A stretch of DNA of 64,000 nucleotides from Natrialba taiwanensis DSM 12281 (GCF_000337595.1 NZ_AOIL01000009.1:111664-175663), one strand, 5' to 3'. Positions 8,846 through 17,547 are shown, numbered from the stretch's first letter. The notes: a model not told the origin generated them from the letters alone. Translations and numbers: made by a program.

Positions 8846-9916
8846 TCACCCGGACCGGATGCTTCGATTGAGACCGTTGAGGTACCCGACCGCCTGTGCG
8901 CGGCCCCGGTGGCCCCAGTCGGTGTCGCCGACCATATCGGGAACGTGGTCGGGAACGACCACGCCCTGGAAGCCGACATCGTGGAGCGTCCGCATGACCG
9001 ATCGCTCGTCGTAATTACTGTGTTCGTCGTCCAAAAACGTCTCTTTGAACGACGGCCAGGTCCCGATGACATCGCGGAAGTGGACGAAGACGATGTCGTC
9101 GCGCTCGCCGAAGGTTCGGACGACCGCCTCGATATCGGTGTCGGGCATCTCCGAAAAACAGCCCAGACACAGCTTCAGGCCGTGATTGTCGCTCGGAACG
9201 GCGTCCATCGCGCGCTCGAACGCCGACACGTCACGAAAGAGCCGCGGAATCCCGCCAAGCTGTTCGACCGTCGGCGGGTCGGCCGGATGTAACGCCATCG
9301 TGACGCCAGCCTCCTCGGCTACCGGGAGGACTTCCTCAAGGAACCGTTCGTAGTTCTCCCAAAGTTCGGCCTCGGTGTACTTCCGATCGAGGCTCTCGAC
9401 AGGTTCGTACGGATCGGCGAGCGCCTCGATATCGAACTCGCTCGAGGCCGCACCGCCGCGAACGGGCGTCGACTCGGACGTGCGCATCGGCACGACGCCC
9501 CGCGGGTTCCACTGGTAGCCGAGGATCGGCACGCCGGCCTCGCCGAGGTTCCGAACGAGTTCAGTAATCGTCTCGAGTTGGGCGTCCTGCCCCGGTTTGC
9601 CGAGCATGATCTTCCCGTAGACGTTGTAGTTCAGCGACTGGATGCCCATGAACCGAAGGCCGTGTTCGGCGGCTCGCTCGCGCGCCTCGACGAGTTCAGA
9701 GACCGACGGGACGACGCCCTCGTCGATCGTGATCGTCGTCTCGTCGTCCGAGCCCTCGTCGGTGAAGATGTCGCCGCGGGGCAGTCGGTGATCGACGAAA
9801 ACGTCGTCGACGCCGATCTGTTTGCAGTACGCGAGCCGGTCGTCCGCGAGCGTCCGCGTCCGTACGCCGACGCGCATCGGCAAGTCGGCCGTCGTCGCAG
9901 GAGTGGGTGCTGTCAT
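8846..9916 (-). CDS. mannonate dehydratase family protein (UxuA-like)
   Basis: Predicted to dehydrate D-mannonate to 2-keto-3-deoxygluconate (EC 4.2.1.8), a step of hexuronate breakdown. The 356-residue protein shows UxuA-type metal-site and substrate motifs: ALHPADPP, LCLGCFSEM, VFVHFRDV and VVPDHVPDM, then HRGRAQAVGYL near the C-terminus, on a xylose-isomerase-like TIM barrel. A few residues differ from Escherichia coli UxuA, so a related aldonate could be the real substrate. It lies upstream of nothing on its strand within 160 bp but close to the Ldh2 and aldolase genes, which run in the same direction. Confidence 0.82.
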   Translation of the reverse strand: MTAPTPATTADLPMRVGVRTRTLADDRLAYCKQIGVDDVFVDHRLPRGDIFTDEGSDDETTITIDEGVVPSVSELVEARERAAEHGLRFMGIQSLNYNVYGKIMLGKPGQDAQLETITELVRNLGEAGVPILGYQWNPRGVVPMRTSESTPVRGGAASSEFDIEALADPYEPVESLDRKYTEAELWENYERFLEEVLPVAEEAGVTMALHPADPPTVEQLGGIPRLFRDVSAFERAMDAVPSDNHGLKLCLGCFSEMPDTDIEAVVRTFGERDDIVFVHFRDVIGTWPSFKETFLDDEHSNYDERSVMRTLHDVGFQGVVVPDHVPDMVGDTDWGHRGRAQAVGYLNGLNRSIRSG

Positions 9917-10084
9917 CTACGGTGAACTCGTCCTCGTATCGGACCAAATAGCTTCCGCCGAGTCACACTGTATCGACAGCGGTGCTCGCGTCGACGGCGC
10001 GGCTCCAGGGACCGGCGCTGGCGATTACGTCCGGTGGCAAGCGAGCACTCGTGCGTACTGCGATTCGATCGGTCGCCGCTTGCA

Positions 10085-11167
10085 CTAGCCACCGTCCTCG
10101 ACGGATTGCCACGGCGGCTCGTCGACGCCGTACGTGTCGGCGAGTTCGGCGAGCGTCGCTCGGACGCCGGTGCCGATCGGAACGCCGTCCCGTTCACGCC
10201 GGTCTTTCGTCCGCGCTTCCGGTTCGCCGGGAAGCAACACCTCGTCGAACTCGGTGCGGGGCGGCGTTGATTTGAGGTCCGTCGCCATGACGGACAAGCG
10301 CTCTTTGAACGCCTCGGGGTCGGTAAATGCGGAGACATCGATTACCCCGATCATGTGTCCCAGGCCGGCCGGCGTCGTCATATCGTCGTACATCGTCGGC
10401 ACATCGTCGCCGAACGCCGTATCCAGGAGGAGGCCGCAGAACGCGTCGACCACCAGGCCGAGGCCGTAGCCCTTCGGCCCGGCCATCGGTCGGAGCGCGT
10501 GGAACTCCTCGGGGTCGGTAATGGGTTCGCCCGCTTCGTCGACGGCCCACTCCGGCTGGATCTCCTCGTCTTCCTCCGCCGCGAGGATGACGTTTCCTTT
10601 CGCGGTGACGCTCGTGGCCATATCGAGCGTGACCGGATAGCCGAGGTTCGACGGGAGTCCGACGGAGATCGGATTCGTCCCGAAGTACGGGTCCGTGCCG
10701 CCGAACGGCGCGACGTTCGGCCCCGCATGGGTCATCCCGATTCCGATGAACTCGTGTTCTGCGGCGACGTTCGTGTAGTAGGAGGCGGTGCCGAAGTGGT
10801 TGCTATTGCGGACGCCGACGAAGGCGCAGCCGGTCTCGGCCGCCAGCTCCATCGCCGTCTCCGTCGCTCGAACGGTACTCACCTGTCCGGCCCCGCCGTC
10901 GGCGTCGAGGATCGCGGTTCCAGCCGCCGTCTCCTCGATCGTCATGTCGGGTTCCGTCTCGATCCCGCCGGATTCGATGCGTTCGACGTAGGGGTCCAGC
11001 CGAACGACGCCGTGCGTGTCGATGCCGCGAAGATTCGCGTCGACGAGTGTCTCGGCAACCGTGGCAGCGTGAGACGCGGAGAGACCGGCCGCTTCCAGCG
11101 TCCGCGCGGCGAACGTTTCGAGGGCGTCTGGATCGGTCCGGACGGCGGCGGACGAGTTCACGGTCAT
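10085..11167 (-). CDS. malate/L-lactate dehydrogenase family (Ldh2) oxidoreductase
   Basis: NAD(P)H-dependent reductase of 2-keto acids or diketo-sugar acids (family of malate, L-sulfolactate and 2,3-diketogulonate reductases). The start at ATG 11167 (MTVNSSAAVRTDPD) gives 360 residues, the usual length, and lies one base after the stop of the upstream aldolase gene, so the two are cotranscribed. Family motifs are present: DTHGV (His52), RNSNHFGTASYY with catalytic His124, FGTNPISVGLP, LDMATS with AKGNV, and GPKGYGLGLVVDAFCG. Given mannonate dehydratase and a KDG-aldolase-type lyase next to it, reduction of a keto-uronate such as fructuronate is an attractive but untested role. Confidence 0.88.
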   Translation of the reverse strand: MTVNSSAAVRTDPDALETFAARTLEAAGLSASHAATVAETLVDANLRGIDTHGVVRLDPYVERIESGGIETEPDMTIEETAAGTAILDADGGAGQVSTVRATETAMELAAETGCAFVGVRNSNHFGTASYYTNVAAEHEFIGIGMTHAGPNVAPFGGTDPYFGTNPISVGLPSNLGYPVTLDMATSVTAKGNVILAAEEDEEIQPEWAVDEAGEPITDPEEFHALRPMAGPKGYGLGLVVDAFCGLLLDTAFGDDVPTMYDDMTTPAGLGHMIGVIDVSAFTDPEAFKERLSVMATDLKSTPPRTEFDEVLLPGEPEARTKDRRERDGVPIGTGVRATLAELADTYGVDEPPWQSVEDGG

Positions 11168-11168
11168 C

Positions 11169-12101
11169 TTACGCGTCCCCGCTGTCGACGATTCGCGTGT
11201 AGTACGTTTCGGCCCGCTCCTTGTCCGAGTCGGAGAGATCGACGAGCGGTTCCCGAACCGGTCCGCCGACGAGGCCGGCGAGGTCCATGCCGTACTTGAC
11301 CGCGGGCACGTTGTTGGCGGCCGCGAACGGATTGTTCGGGCCGGATTCCGCCCGCAGGTTCTCGTAAGGACGGATGCGATTTCGGATACGTCGCGCCCGC
11401 TCGAAGTCCTCAGCCTCGATCGCCTCGTGCAGCGCCATCGAAGCGGCCGGCGCGAAGTTTCCGATGCCGGTCGTGAATCCCTCGGCTCCCTCGAGCGCGA
11501 ACGACGGAGCGAATCGCTCCGCGATGCCGTTGATGCAGACGAACTCGTCGTCGACGCGATCGACGAGGTGGGAAAACGCCTGGATATCGTTGATGGCATA
11601 CTTGACGCCGACGATGTTCTCGACCGTCGAGAGGGAGGCGATGGCGTCGTCGCTGAGTTCGGGGCCGCGCTTGTACATAACCACGCCGAGGTCGGTTCGC
11701 GCCGCGATATCGCGGTAGTACCGCCTGACCCCTTCCTCGTGGAGGTACGTGTGATCCGGGTGCATGATCATGATCCCGTCGACGCCGAGCTCGTCGTAGG
11801 TGCGTGCCAGATCGACGATATTTTTCGTGCTGCCGGCTGCACCGGCGACCACGGTGCTATCCCCGGCGACGGCGTCGACCGTCGATTCGACGACGCCGAT
11901 GCGTTCGTCGCGAGTCAGCGAGTAGTACTCGCCGGTATTCCCGCAGGGGATAAACAGCGAGCCGTTCGCGGCTTCGATCGCCTCGAGGTTGGTTTCGTAC
12001 GCGTCGGACTGTACGGCTCGGCCGTCGTCGCTGAACGGGACGGCCGTGGTAAAGGCGACGCTGCGGAGCCCGGCTTTCAGGCCTGTGTAACTCATCCACA
12101 T
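11169..12101 (-). CDS. dihydrodipicolinate synthase family lyase/aldolase
   Basis: Class I Schiff-base lyase of the DHDPS/N-acetylneuraminate lyase family, here most likely a 2-keto-3-deoxy sugar acid aldolase or 5-dehydro-4-deoxyglucarate dehydratase. With the start at 12101 (MWMSYTG), 24 bp after a TATA box, it has 310 residues. The GxTGE-type loop is CGNTGEYYSLT (53-63), Tyr143 sits in MYKRG and the Schiff-base lysine is Lys167 in VGVKYA. The GNTGEYYSL form is closer to the KDG-processing branch than to lysine synthesis. It is the first gene of a two-gene unit with the Ldh2 oxidoreductase. Confidence 0.85.
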   Translation of the reverse strand: MWMSYTGLKAGLRSVAFTTAVPFSDDGRAVQSDAYETNLEAIEAANGSLFIPCGNTGEYYSLTRDERIGVVESTVDAVAGDSTVVAGAAGSTKNIVDLARTYDELGVDGIMIMHPDHTYLHEEGVRRYYRDIAARTDLGVVMYKRGPELSDDAIASLSTVENIVGVKYAINDIQAFSHLVDRVDDEFVCINGIAERFAPSFALEGAEGFTTGIGNFAPAASMALHEAIEAEDFERARRIRNRIRPYENLRAESGPNNPFAAANNVPAVKYGMDLAGLVGGPVREPLVDLSDSDKERAETYYTRIVDSGDA

Positions 12102-12120
12102 ACGACGTGTCACGACCAGC

Positions 12121-12130
12121 GTAATATGGC
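12121..12130 (-). promoter_or_regulatory. TATA box of the aldolase-Ldh2 unit
   Basis: Minus-strand GCCATATTAC is centred about 24 bp before the ATG at 12101, supporting that start and a leaderless transcript. Confidence 0.5.
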
Positions 12131-12231
12131 TTGTGGCTCGGGCAACCCAGAAACCGTCGTAGGAGATCCGTCGCACCGGTTCACCGGAGAGCCATCGAAC
12201 GGCGAATCGATATGATCGAACGCGATCGCAG

Positions 12232-13002
12232 CTACGAATACTGCGTGTTGAGTTCGATGACTCTCGCGACGTTCGTGACGAGCGTCGGGAGTTCCTCTTC
12301 GAAGTACTCGCCGCTGGCGCGTTTCGTTGGGACCGTCACGCTCAGACTGGCAATCGTCTCGGGACCGCATTCGATCGGGGCGGCGACACAGCAGATGCCT
12401 TCGATCCGTTCCTCCCTGTCGTAGGCGTACCCGCGCTCGCGGATCGTCTCGATGCGCTCCCGGAGTTCATCTCGGTCGACGACGGTGTGTTCCGTTCGCG
12501 GCCGTAACTCGCTGTTCGACAGGATCTCCTCGACGCGGTCGTCGGGGAGGACCGAGAGGATGGTTTTCCCGACCGCCGTAGAGTGAAGCGACACGCTCGT
12601 CCCGAGTTGTGAGTCCGTCTGGACGTATCGGTGACCGCGCGATTGGTAGAAGTAGATGCCCTCGCCCTGGTACTCGACGACGACCTGGGCGCGCTCACCG
12701 GTTTGATCGACGATGTCGTCGATTTCCGCCTTCGCCGCCCGGTAGAGATTCTGGTAGCGATCGGTGCTTCGGGCTGCGCCACCGAGCGTCAGAAACGGCA
12801 GGCCGACGTGATACTCGTCATCGATCCGGAACAGATATCCCATTTCGGTGAGCGTCTGGAGGTGAGCGTGAACCGTACTCTTGGAGCGGCCGAGCGTCTC
12901 CGCGAGTTCGGAGACGGTCGCACCGTCGGTCGACGAAACCCGTTCGATGATCGTGAACGCGGTGCGCGTCGACTTGATCTGCTTTCGGTCTGTCGATCCC
13001 AT
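12232..13002 (-). CDS. IclR family transcriptional regulator
   Basis: DNA-binding regulator with an N-terminal winged helix-turn-helix (residues about 10-60: ATVSELAETLGRSKSTVHAHLQTL) and a C-terminal IclR effector domain (HSTAVGKTILSVLP, YAYDREERIEGICCVAAPI, then a conserved VIELN end). Start 13002 (MGSTDRKQIKST) gives 256 residues and follows a TATA box by 28 bp. It sits just upstream of the aldolase-Ldh2 unit on the same strand and is divergent from a second iclR gene, so regulation of the sugar-acid locus is the likely role. The ligand is unknown. Confidence 0.92.
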   Translation of the reverse strand: MGSTDRKQIKSTRTAFTIIERVSSTDGATVSELAETLGRSKSTVHAHLQTLTEMGYLFRIDDEYHVGLPFLTLGGAARSTDRYQNLYRAAKAEIDDIVDQTGERAQVVVEYQGEGIYFYQSRGHRYVQTDSQLGTSVSLHSTAVGKTILSVLPDDRVEEILSNSELRPRTEHTVVDRDELRERIETIRERGYAYDREERIEGICCVAAPIECGPETIASLSVTVPTKRASGEYFEEELPTLVTNVARVIELNTQYS

Positions 13003-13024
13003 GCGGGTGGCAATAACACCCGCG

Positions 13025-13035
13025 ATAATATAACT
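13025..13035 (-). promoter_or_regulatory. TATA box of iclR (12232-13002)
   Basis: The ATAATATAACT block lies about 28 bp before the start codon at 13002 and reads AGTTATATTAT on the minus strand. Confidence 0.55.
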
Positions 13036-13114
13036 ATCGCAGCAGTTCGACACTGTCGAACGAGGCCGAGCACGGAGTCGAGAGTGCGTGACGAGTACCA
13101 CAATGAATTACAAA

Positions 13115-13128
13115 TGTACAGTTGTAAA
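13115..13128. promoter_or_regulatory. dyad motif TGTACA-GT-TGTAAA, candidate operator
   Basis: Near-palindromic 14-mer whose half-sites are TGTACA and TTTACA. The same 14-mer apart from its two central bases occurs at 30685-30698, also upstream of an iclR gene. It lies 113 bp upstream of the start at 13002. Confidence 0.45.
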
Positions 13129-13450
13129 TAGATTGTCGATCGCGATCGGCGTTCGTTCTATAGATTATGAAACCATCTTGTGGCGGCCAAACAAGACGAG
13201 CTACGGCCACTACTGAATTCGTTCCGACTCGAAAATAGTTCCGCAAGTGCTTCTGCAAGCGCGATATTACTGATATTACTGGCACCACGAACGATCGGTC
13301 CCGCGATAGACGCCAGTCCCGACTGCGAACGCCTCCATCGACGACGTTTCCGACCTAAGCGCCCCGTAAACGGACTGGCCCCGGTAAAATATCCCTCGGA
13401 AACCACGCCCCTCGATCGGACGGCGACCCGGCAAGCGTTCTATGATGCGT

Positions 13451-13460
13451 AGATTTATTT
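13451..13460 (+). promoter_or_regulatory. TATA box of iclR (13484-14248)
   Basis: AGATTTATTT is centred 28 bp before the ATG at 13484, which fixes that start for a leaderless mRNA. Confidence 0.55.
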
Positions 13461-13483
13461 GGTCGGCAGAAGAACGACAACCA

Positions 13484-14248
13484 ATGACCGACAGTCAACT
13501 GCTGACGACGACCGAAACGTCGCTGGCGGTAATCGAAACGATTCAAGAGCGAGACGGGGCGACGCCCGCGGAGTTGGCGGCGACGCTCGATCTCTCAGAG
13601 AGTACAGTGTACAAACACCTCTATACGCTCGGCAAACACGGCTACGTCGTCGCGAACGGCGATACGTACCGACTCGGCGGCCGGTTCTATCATTTCGGGA
13701 TGTACGTCCGAAATCGCAGCAAGATCTACGAACTCGCGGGAAAGTACGTGATCGAACTCGCGGAGCAGTCGAACGAGGAATCCGACTTCGGCATCGAAGA
13801 AAACGGCCGCATCGTCACGCTGTTCGACTCGGTCGGCAGCTCAGCGACTCCGAGTTCGCGACTCAACAACTACGAGTTCATGCACACGACGGCGATCGGA
13901 AAGGCGATCCTCGCTCGCCTTCCGCCGTCTCGCATCGACCAGATCATCGACCGTTGGGGACTCCCCCAGCTCACCGACCGGACGATCACGTCCCGAGAAG
14001 TGCTGGACGATGAACTCGCACGGATTCGAGAGCGAGGCTACGCGATCAACGACCAGGAATCGATCCCCGGAAAGCGCGTCGCCGGCGTCGTCGCCGAAGA
14101 CCCGTCCGGACGTATCATCGGCGGCTTTACCGTCTCCGGACCGGCCTACCGGATCGAAGACGCCGACCTCTACCGGGAGTTTCCCGACATCCTCCAGCGG
14201 GTCGTCCCCGAGTTCGAAGCTGAACTCGACTCGCAGGGACTCGTCTGA
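13484..14248 (+). CDS. IclR family transcriptional regulator
   Basis: A 254-residue IclR regulator: winged helix-turn-helix at about residues 10-60 (ATPAELAATLDLSESTVYKH) and the effector domain from about 75 (YELAGKYVIELAEQSNEESD, MHTTAIGKAILARLPPSR, GYAINDQESIPGKRVAGVV). The start at 13484 (MTDSQLLTTTETS) is supported by the TATA spacing. It is divergent from the other iclR gene and is followed 142 bp later by the nhaC-family transporter gene on the same strand, which it may control. Ligand unknown. Confidence 0.92.
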   Translation: MTDSQLLTTTETSLAVIETIQERDGATPAELAATLDLSESTVYKHLYTLGKHGYVVANGDTYRLGGRFYHFGMYVRNRSKIYELAGKYVIELAEQSNEESDFGIEENGRIVTLFDSVGSSATPSSRLNNYEFMHTTAIGKAILARLPPSRIDQIIDRWGLPQLTDRTITSREVLDDELARIRERGYAINDQESIPGKRVAGVVAEDPSGRIIGGFTVSGPAYRIEDADLYREFPDILQRVVPEFEAELDSQGLV

Positions 14249-14390
14249 GCGGTGGAATCGGGCGCGTCATCGATTTCGGCCCGATCCCCGTAAATATTCG
14301 ATGCGATACCCCACTGACCAATACGGATGACCGCTTTCCAGCCGGTTTCCAAAAGGTTAAAGTAGTATTGCCGATCTCGGTTGTGAGTGT

Positions 14391-16160
14391 ATGTCATATG
14401 AGGCGTTGCCGTACGGAGCGCTGTCACTGGTGCCGCCGCTGCTCGCGATTGCACTCGCGATGTACACGCGGCAGGTACTAGTGTCGCTGTTCGCCGGGGT
14501 CTGGGCCGGTGCGTTGCTGATCGCCGACTGGAACCCGATTGCCGCAACAGCGTTATCGATGGACTGGATCGTCGAAGTGGTCAGATCGCCGTTCGATACG
14601 AAATTCCTCATCCTGATCATGTTCATGGGGGCAGGTGCCGCGTTCATCCACAAATCGGGCGGGATCATCGCGCTCCAGAACTGGATCGGCCACCGGGTGA
14701 ACACCGCCCGCGATTCGCAAATCCTGACGTGGCTCATCGGCATCTTCATCTTCTTCGATTCGTATACGAGCACGATCGTCACCGGAAACGCGACGCGAGA
14801 ACTCTCCGAGGAGAACCACACGTCCCGCGAGATGCACGCGTACGTACTCGACTCGACCACCTCGCCGGTGACGACCTTCGGTCCCGTTTCGAACTGGATC
14901 GGCTACCAGGTGTCGATGATCATCGTCGGCTTCGAGGCCGCCGAGTTCACGGCCGAAGAAGTCGGTCTCACCGCCTTCGGGCTCTTCCTGCAGAGCATTC
15001 CGTGGAACATCTACTGCTTTCTCGCGTTCTTCATGGTCGGCTTCATCTCGATCACCCAGCGGTTCTACGGCCCGATGCTGGACGCCGAATGGCGGTCGCG
15101 CAAGGAGAGAAAGACCAAGCGGGACGACGCGACCCCGCTCTCGGACATCGAAACCGACGTCGGCGAGCCGAGCGAGAAGAACCCGACGCTGGTTAACTTC
15201 TTCGCGCCGATTCTGACGCTGCTGGTCGTCGGACTCGTCTCGATGTGGTGGCTCGGCGGCGGCCACCAACCCGGCGTCGACATCGCGACCGCATTCCAGG
15301 AGACCGACGTCGCACTCGGCCTGCTTTACGGTTCGTTCGCGTTCATGGCCGTCGGCATGCTCGGTGCCGTCGGCTTCCGGACGATGGACCTCGACGAGGC
15401 GGGTGACACCATCATCAGCGGCTTCAAGACGATGATGATCGCCGCCGCGATCATCGTGCTCGCCTGGAGCATCGGCCACGCCGCCGAACAGGTCGGCACC
15501 GCCGAGTTCATCGTCGATGTCATGGTCGACAGCGGCGTGCCCGGTTCGTTCCTGCCGCTGCTCATCTTCGTCGCCGCGATGTTCATCGCGTTTACGACGG
15601 GGACCTCCTGGGGAACGATGGCGATCCTGACGCCGCTCGCGATCCCGCTCGGCTACGAACTCGTCGGCGTGTCGATCCTGCCGGTGCTGATGGGCGTGCT
15701 GTTCGGCGGTGCGATCTGGGGCGACCACGTCTCGCCGATCAGCGATACGACCGTCATGTCATCGATCTTCGCCGGCTCGGATCACATCGACCACGTGTCC
15801 ACGCAGATTCCGTTCGCGATGACCGCAGCCGGCGTCACGGTGTTTGCGCTGTTGTTGTACGCCGCCGGACTCACGTCGGCGCTTGTCTTGCTTCCGCTCT
15901 CGGTCGTCCTCACCGCGGGCGTCGTCGTTGCGCTGAACAAACTGGACGCTCGCCGGAAGAACCTCCCCGAAATCATGCCGACCGCGAAGGCTATCGAGAA
16001 CGGCACGATCGATACCGACGCGATCGAGAACGGAAACCGGTCCGACGCAACCCGGTTTAACGGGACCTACGACTACATCGCATCGATTCCGCTGACCGCG
16101 GTCGGCGTCGTCGCCGTCTATCTCGGCCTCGTCTTCGCGTTCGTCATGATCGGTCTCTGA
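14391..16160 (+). CDS. NhaC family Na+/H+ antiporter-type transporter
   Basis: Polytopic inner-membrane transporter of 589 residues with about 12-13 hydrophobic segments, starting at MSYEALPYGALSLVPPLLAI. The family signature WGDHVSPISDTT lies near residue 450, and GTSWGTMAILTPLAIPL precedes it. NhaC proteins exchange sodium for protons, or in some branches sodium or protons coupled to organic anions such as malate/lactate. A long cytosolic loop rich in Asp/Glu/Lys lies near residues 225-265, with another near the C-terminus. A TATA-like AGTAGTATTG is 26 bp before the ATG. Its position beside iclR suggests a regulated organic acid exchange role rather than housekeeping pH control, but that is inference. 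Confidence 0.85.
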   Translation: MSYEALPYGALSLVPPLLAIALAMYTRQVLVSLFAGVWAGALLIADWNPIAATALSMDWIVEVVRSPFDTKFLILIMFMGAGAAFIHKSGGIIALQNWIGHRVNTARDSQILTWLIGIFIFFDSYTSTIVTGNATRELSEENHTSREMHAYVLDSTTSPVTTFGPVSNWIGYQVSMIIVGFEAAEFTAEEVGLTAFGLFLQSIPWNIYCFLAFFMVGFISITQRFYGPMLDAEWRSRKERKTKRDDATPLSDIETDVGEPSEKNPTLVNFFAPILTLLVVGLVSMWWLGGGHQPGVDIATAFQETDVALGLLYGSFAFMAVGMLGAVGFRTMDLDEAGDTIISGFKTMMIAAAIIVLAWSIGHAAEQVGTAEFIVDVMVDSGVPGSFLPLLIFVAAMFIAFTTGTSWGTMAILTPLAIPLGYELVGVSILPVLMGVLFGGAIWGDHVSPISDTTVMSSIFAGSDHIDHVSTQIPFAMTAAGVTVFALLLYAAGLTSALVLLPLSVVLTAGVVVALNKLDARRKNLPEIMPTAKAIENGTIDTDAIENGNRSDATRFNGTYDYIASIPLTAVGVVAVYLGLVFAFVMIGL

Positions 16161-16304
16161 ACGTAACTCCCTCCCGGCCGTATCCAATCTTCTACGAGTT
16201 CAGTTTCAGTAGCCGACGAGAGACGAGCCATCGGTATCGAACGCGAGGACTGGGAGGAGCGACCGATCACAACTACTATACGGTCCGTTCGTCCAGTACG
16301 ACGT

Positions 16305-17327
16305 ATGGCAACGGTCCACGTCATAGCGACCGGTGGGACGATTGCGGGGACGACGAGTGAGACCGGCACGGTTCCGACCGAATCCGGACGCGACCTGCTG
16401 GAGGCATATCCCGAGAGCGTCGAGCGCATCGATGTCGATATCGAACTCGAGCAACTCACGCAGACGCCGAGTTCGGAACTGGCGTTCGATCACTTAGTGG
16501 AACTGGCCGCACGCGTTCGCGCCGTCGCTTCCGACGTCGACGGCGTCGTAATCCTCCACGGAACCGATACGATCGAAGAGACCGCCTATTATCTGGACCT
16601 CGTCCTCGATGTGAACTCGCCGGTCGTCTGTACCGGTGCACAACGGCCACACGACGCGATCAGTCCGGACGGGCCGGCGAACGTTCGCGGCGCGCTCGCT
16701 GCGGCGAGCCACGAGCACGTCCGATCGGGAAGTTACGTTTTCTTTAACGATCGACTGCACGCGGCGCGACCGGTGACCAAGCGCCACAGCAGCAACCTCG
16801 CGGCGTACGACTCGGGTAATTACGGCCCGGTCGCCGAACGGACGCCGGAGGGACTCTGGTTCTATCGCCGTCCCGAGAGTCTGTCGACGATGATTCCCGT
16901 CCGAGACGTGACGGCGACCGTCGAAATCGTCGCGACATCGACGGACACGACCGGATCGCAGATCGTTGCTGCCGTCGATCGCGGCGTCGATGGACTCGTC
17001 GTCGACGGACTCGGACTCGGAAACGTTCCCGGCGCTGTCGCCGACGCAATTCGTACTGCGGTCGGCGACGGAGTTGACGTGGTCATCACGACACGCTGTC
17101 GAGATGGGGTCGTCTCGCCAGTGTACGGAGCCGACGGCGGTGCTGCAGTGCTCGAGGAAGCTGGTGCGATGTTCGCGTCGAACCTCTCCGCACAAAAGGC
17201 CCGAATCAAACTCCTCGCTGCGCTGTCGACCCGACCGGACCGACCGATCCGACCGCTGTTCGACGCCGCTCGATACGACGGGCACGGATACGTCCGTTCG
17301 ACCACTGGCTGCGGCGATACCTGTTAA
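16305..17327 (+). CDS. L-asparaginase (type I/II family)
   Basis: Hydrolyses asparagine to aspartate and ammonia. The 340-residue protein has both catalytic blocks: TGGTIAGT with nucleophile Thr12, and HGTDT at 85-89 with Thr87/Asp88; the substrate loop TGAQRP followed by SPDGPANVRGAL and a Lys in VTKRHSS are also present. There is no signal peptide, so it should be cytosolic. TATA (CTACTATA, about 16273-16280) lies 28 bp upstream. It follows the nhaC gene by 144 bp on the same strand with its own promoter, so a functional link is not clear. Confidence 0.9.
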   Translation: MATVHVIATGGTIAGTTSETGTVPTESGRDLLEAYPESVERIDVDIELEQLTQTPSSELAFDHLVELAARVRAVASDVDGVVILHGTDTIEETAYYLDLVLDVNSPVVCTGAQRPHDAISPDGPANVRGALAAASHEHVRSGSYVFFNDRLHAARPVTKRHSSNLAAYDSGNYGPVAERTPEGLWFYRRPESLSTMIPVRDVTATVEIVATSTDTTGSQIVAAVDRGVDGLVVDGLGLGNVPGAVADAIRTAVGDGVDVVITTRCRDGVVSPVYGADGGAAVLEEAGAMFASNLSAQKARIKLLAALSTRPDRPIRPLFDAARYDGHGYVRSTTGCGDTC

Positions 17328-17526
17328 TCCCAGTCGTTGACTACCCATCAATCGTCCCGCCGACAAGACAGAAGCGAAACCTCGAACGCGAGGCTGAACT
17401 CGTGTCTCCCGACCGCTTCGATTCGCGTCCGAGGAAAATATTAGCGGGTCCGAAACCAATAGTACCAGGGATCGGTATCTCTTGGGCTGTAGCTATTGGT
17501 CTATAGTGATCACAATACCAGTACTG

Positions 17527-17547
17527 ATCCTGTGTCGTATACAGGAT
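17527..17547. promoter_or_regulatory. 7-bp inverted repeat upstream of fba, candidate operator
   Basis: ATCCTGT and ACAGGAT form perfect arms around a 7-bp spacer, 57-77 bp upstream of the aldolase start at 17604. The region downstream is AT-rich and has a TATA-like TACTACTTA at 17585-17593. The dyad is a good candidate for a sugar-responsive regulator such as the neighbouring GlpR. Confidence 0.45.

Larger units (their letters stand above)
13003..13483. other. divergent intergenic region between two iclR genes
   Basis: This 481-bp region holds the promoters of both iclR genes at its ends, a TGTACA-GT-TGTAAA dyad at 13115-13128, and a perfect tandem duplication of the 9-mer GATATTACT at 13263-13280. 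No gene-like frame with halophile composition was found; the plus-strand frame 13180-13452 is basic and Ser/Arg-rich. The length and the repeated motifs suggest a regulatory region or a site where a gene has eroded. Confidence 0.5.

Noticed and set aside
10085-11599. Extension of the Ldh2 gene to a start at 11599
   Set aside because: The extra 144 residues are Arg/Ser-rich and overlap the aldolase gene in another frame. ATG 11167 matches the family N-terminus.
14553-15728. Long minus-strand frame opposite nhaC
   Set aside because: Its Arg/Asp/His repeats are the mirror of the hydrophobic plus-strand gene; a shadow frame.
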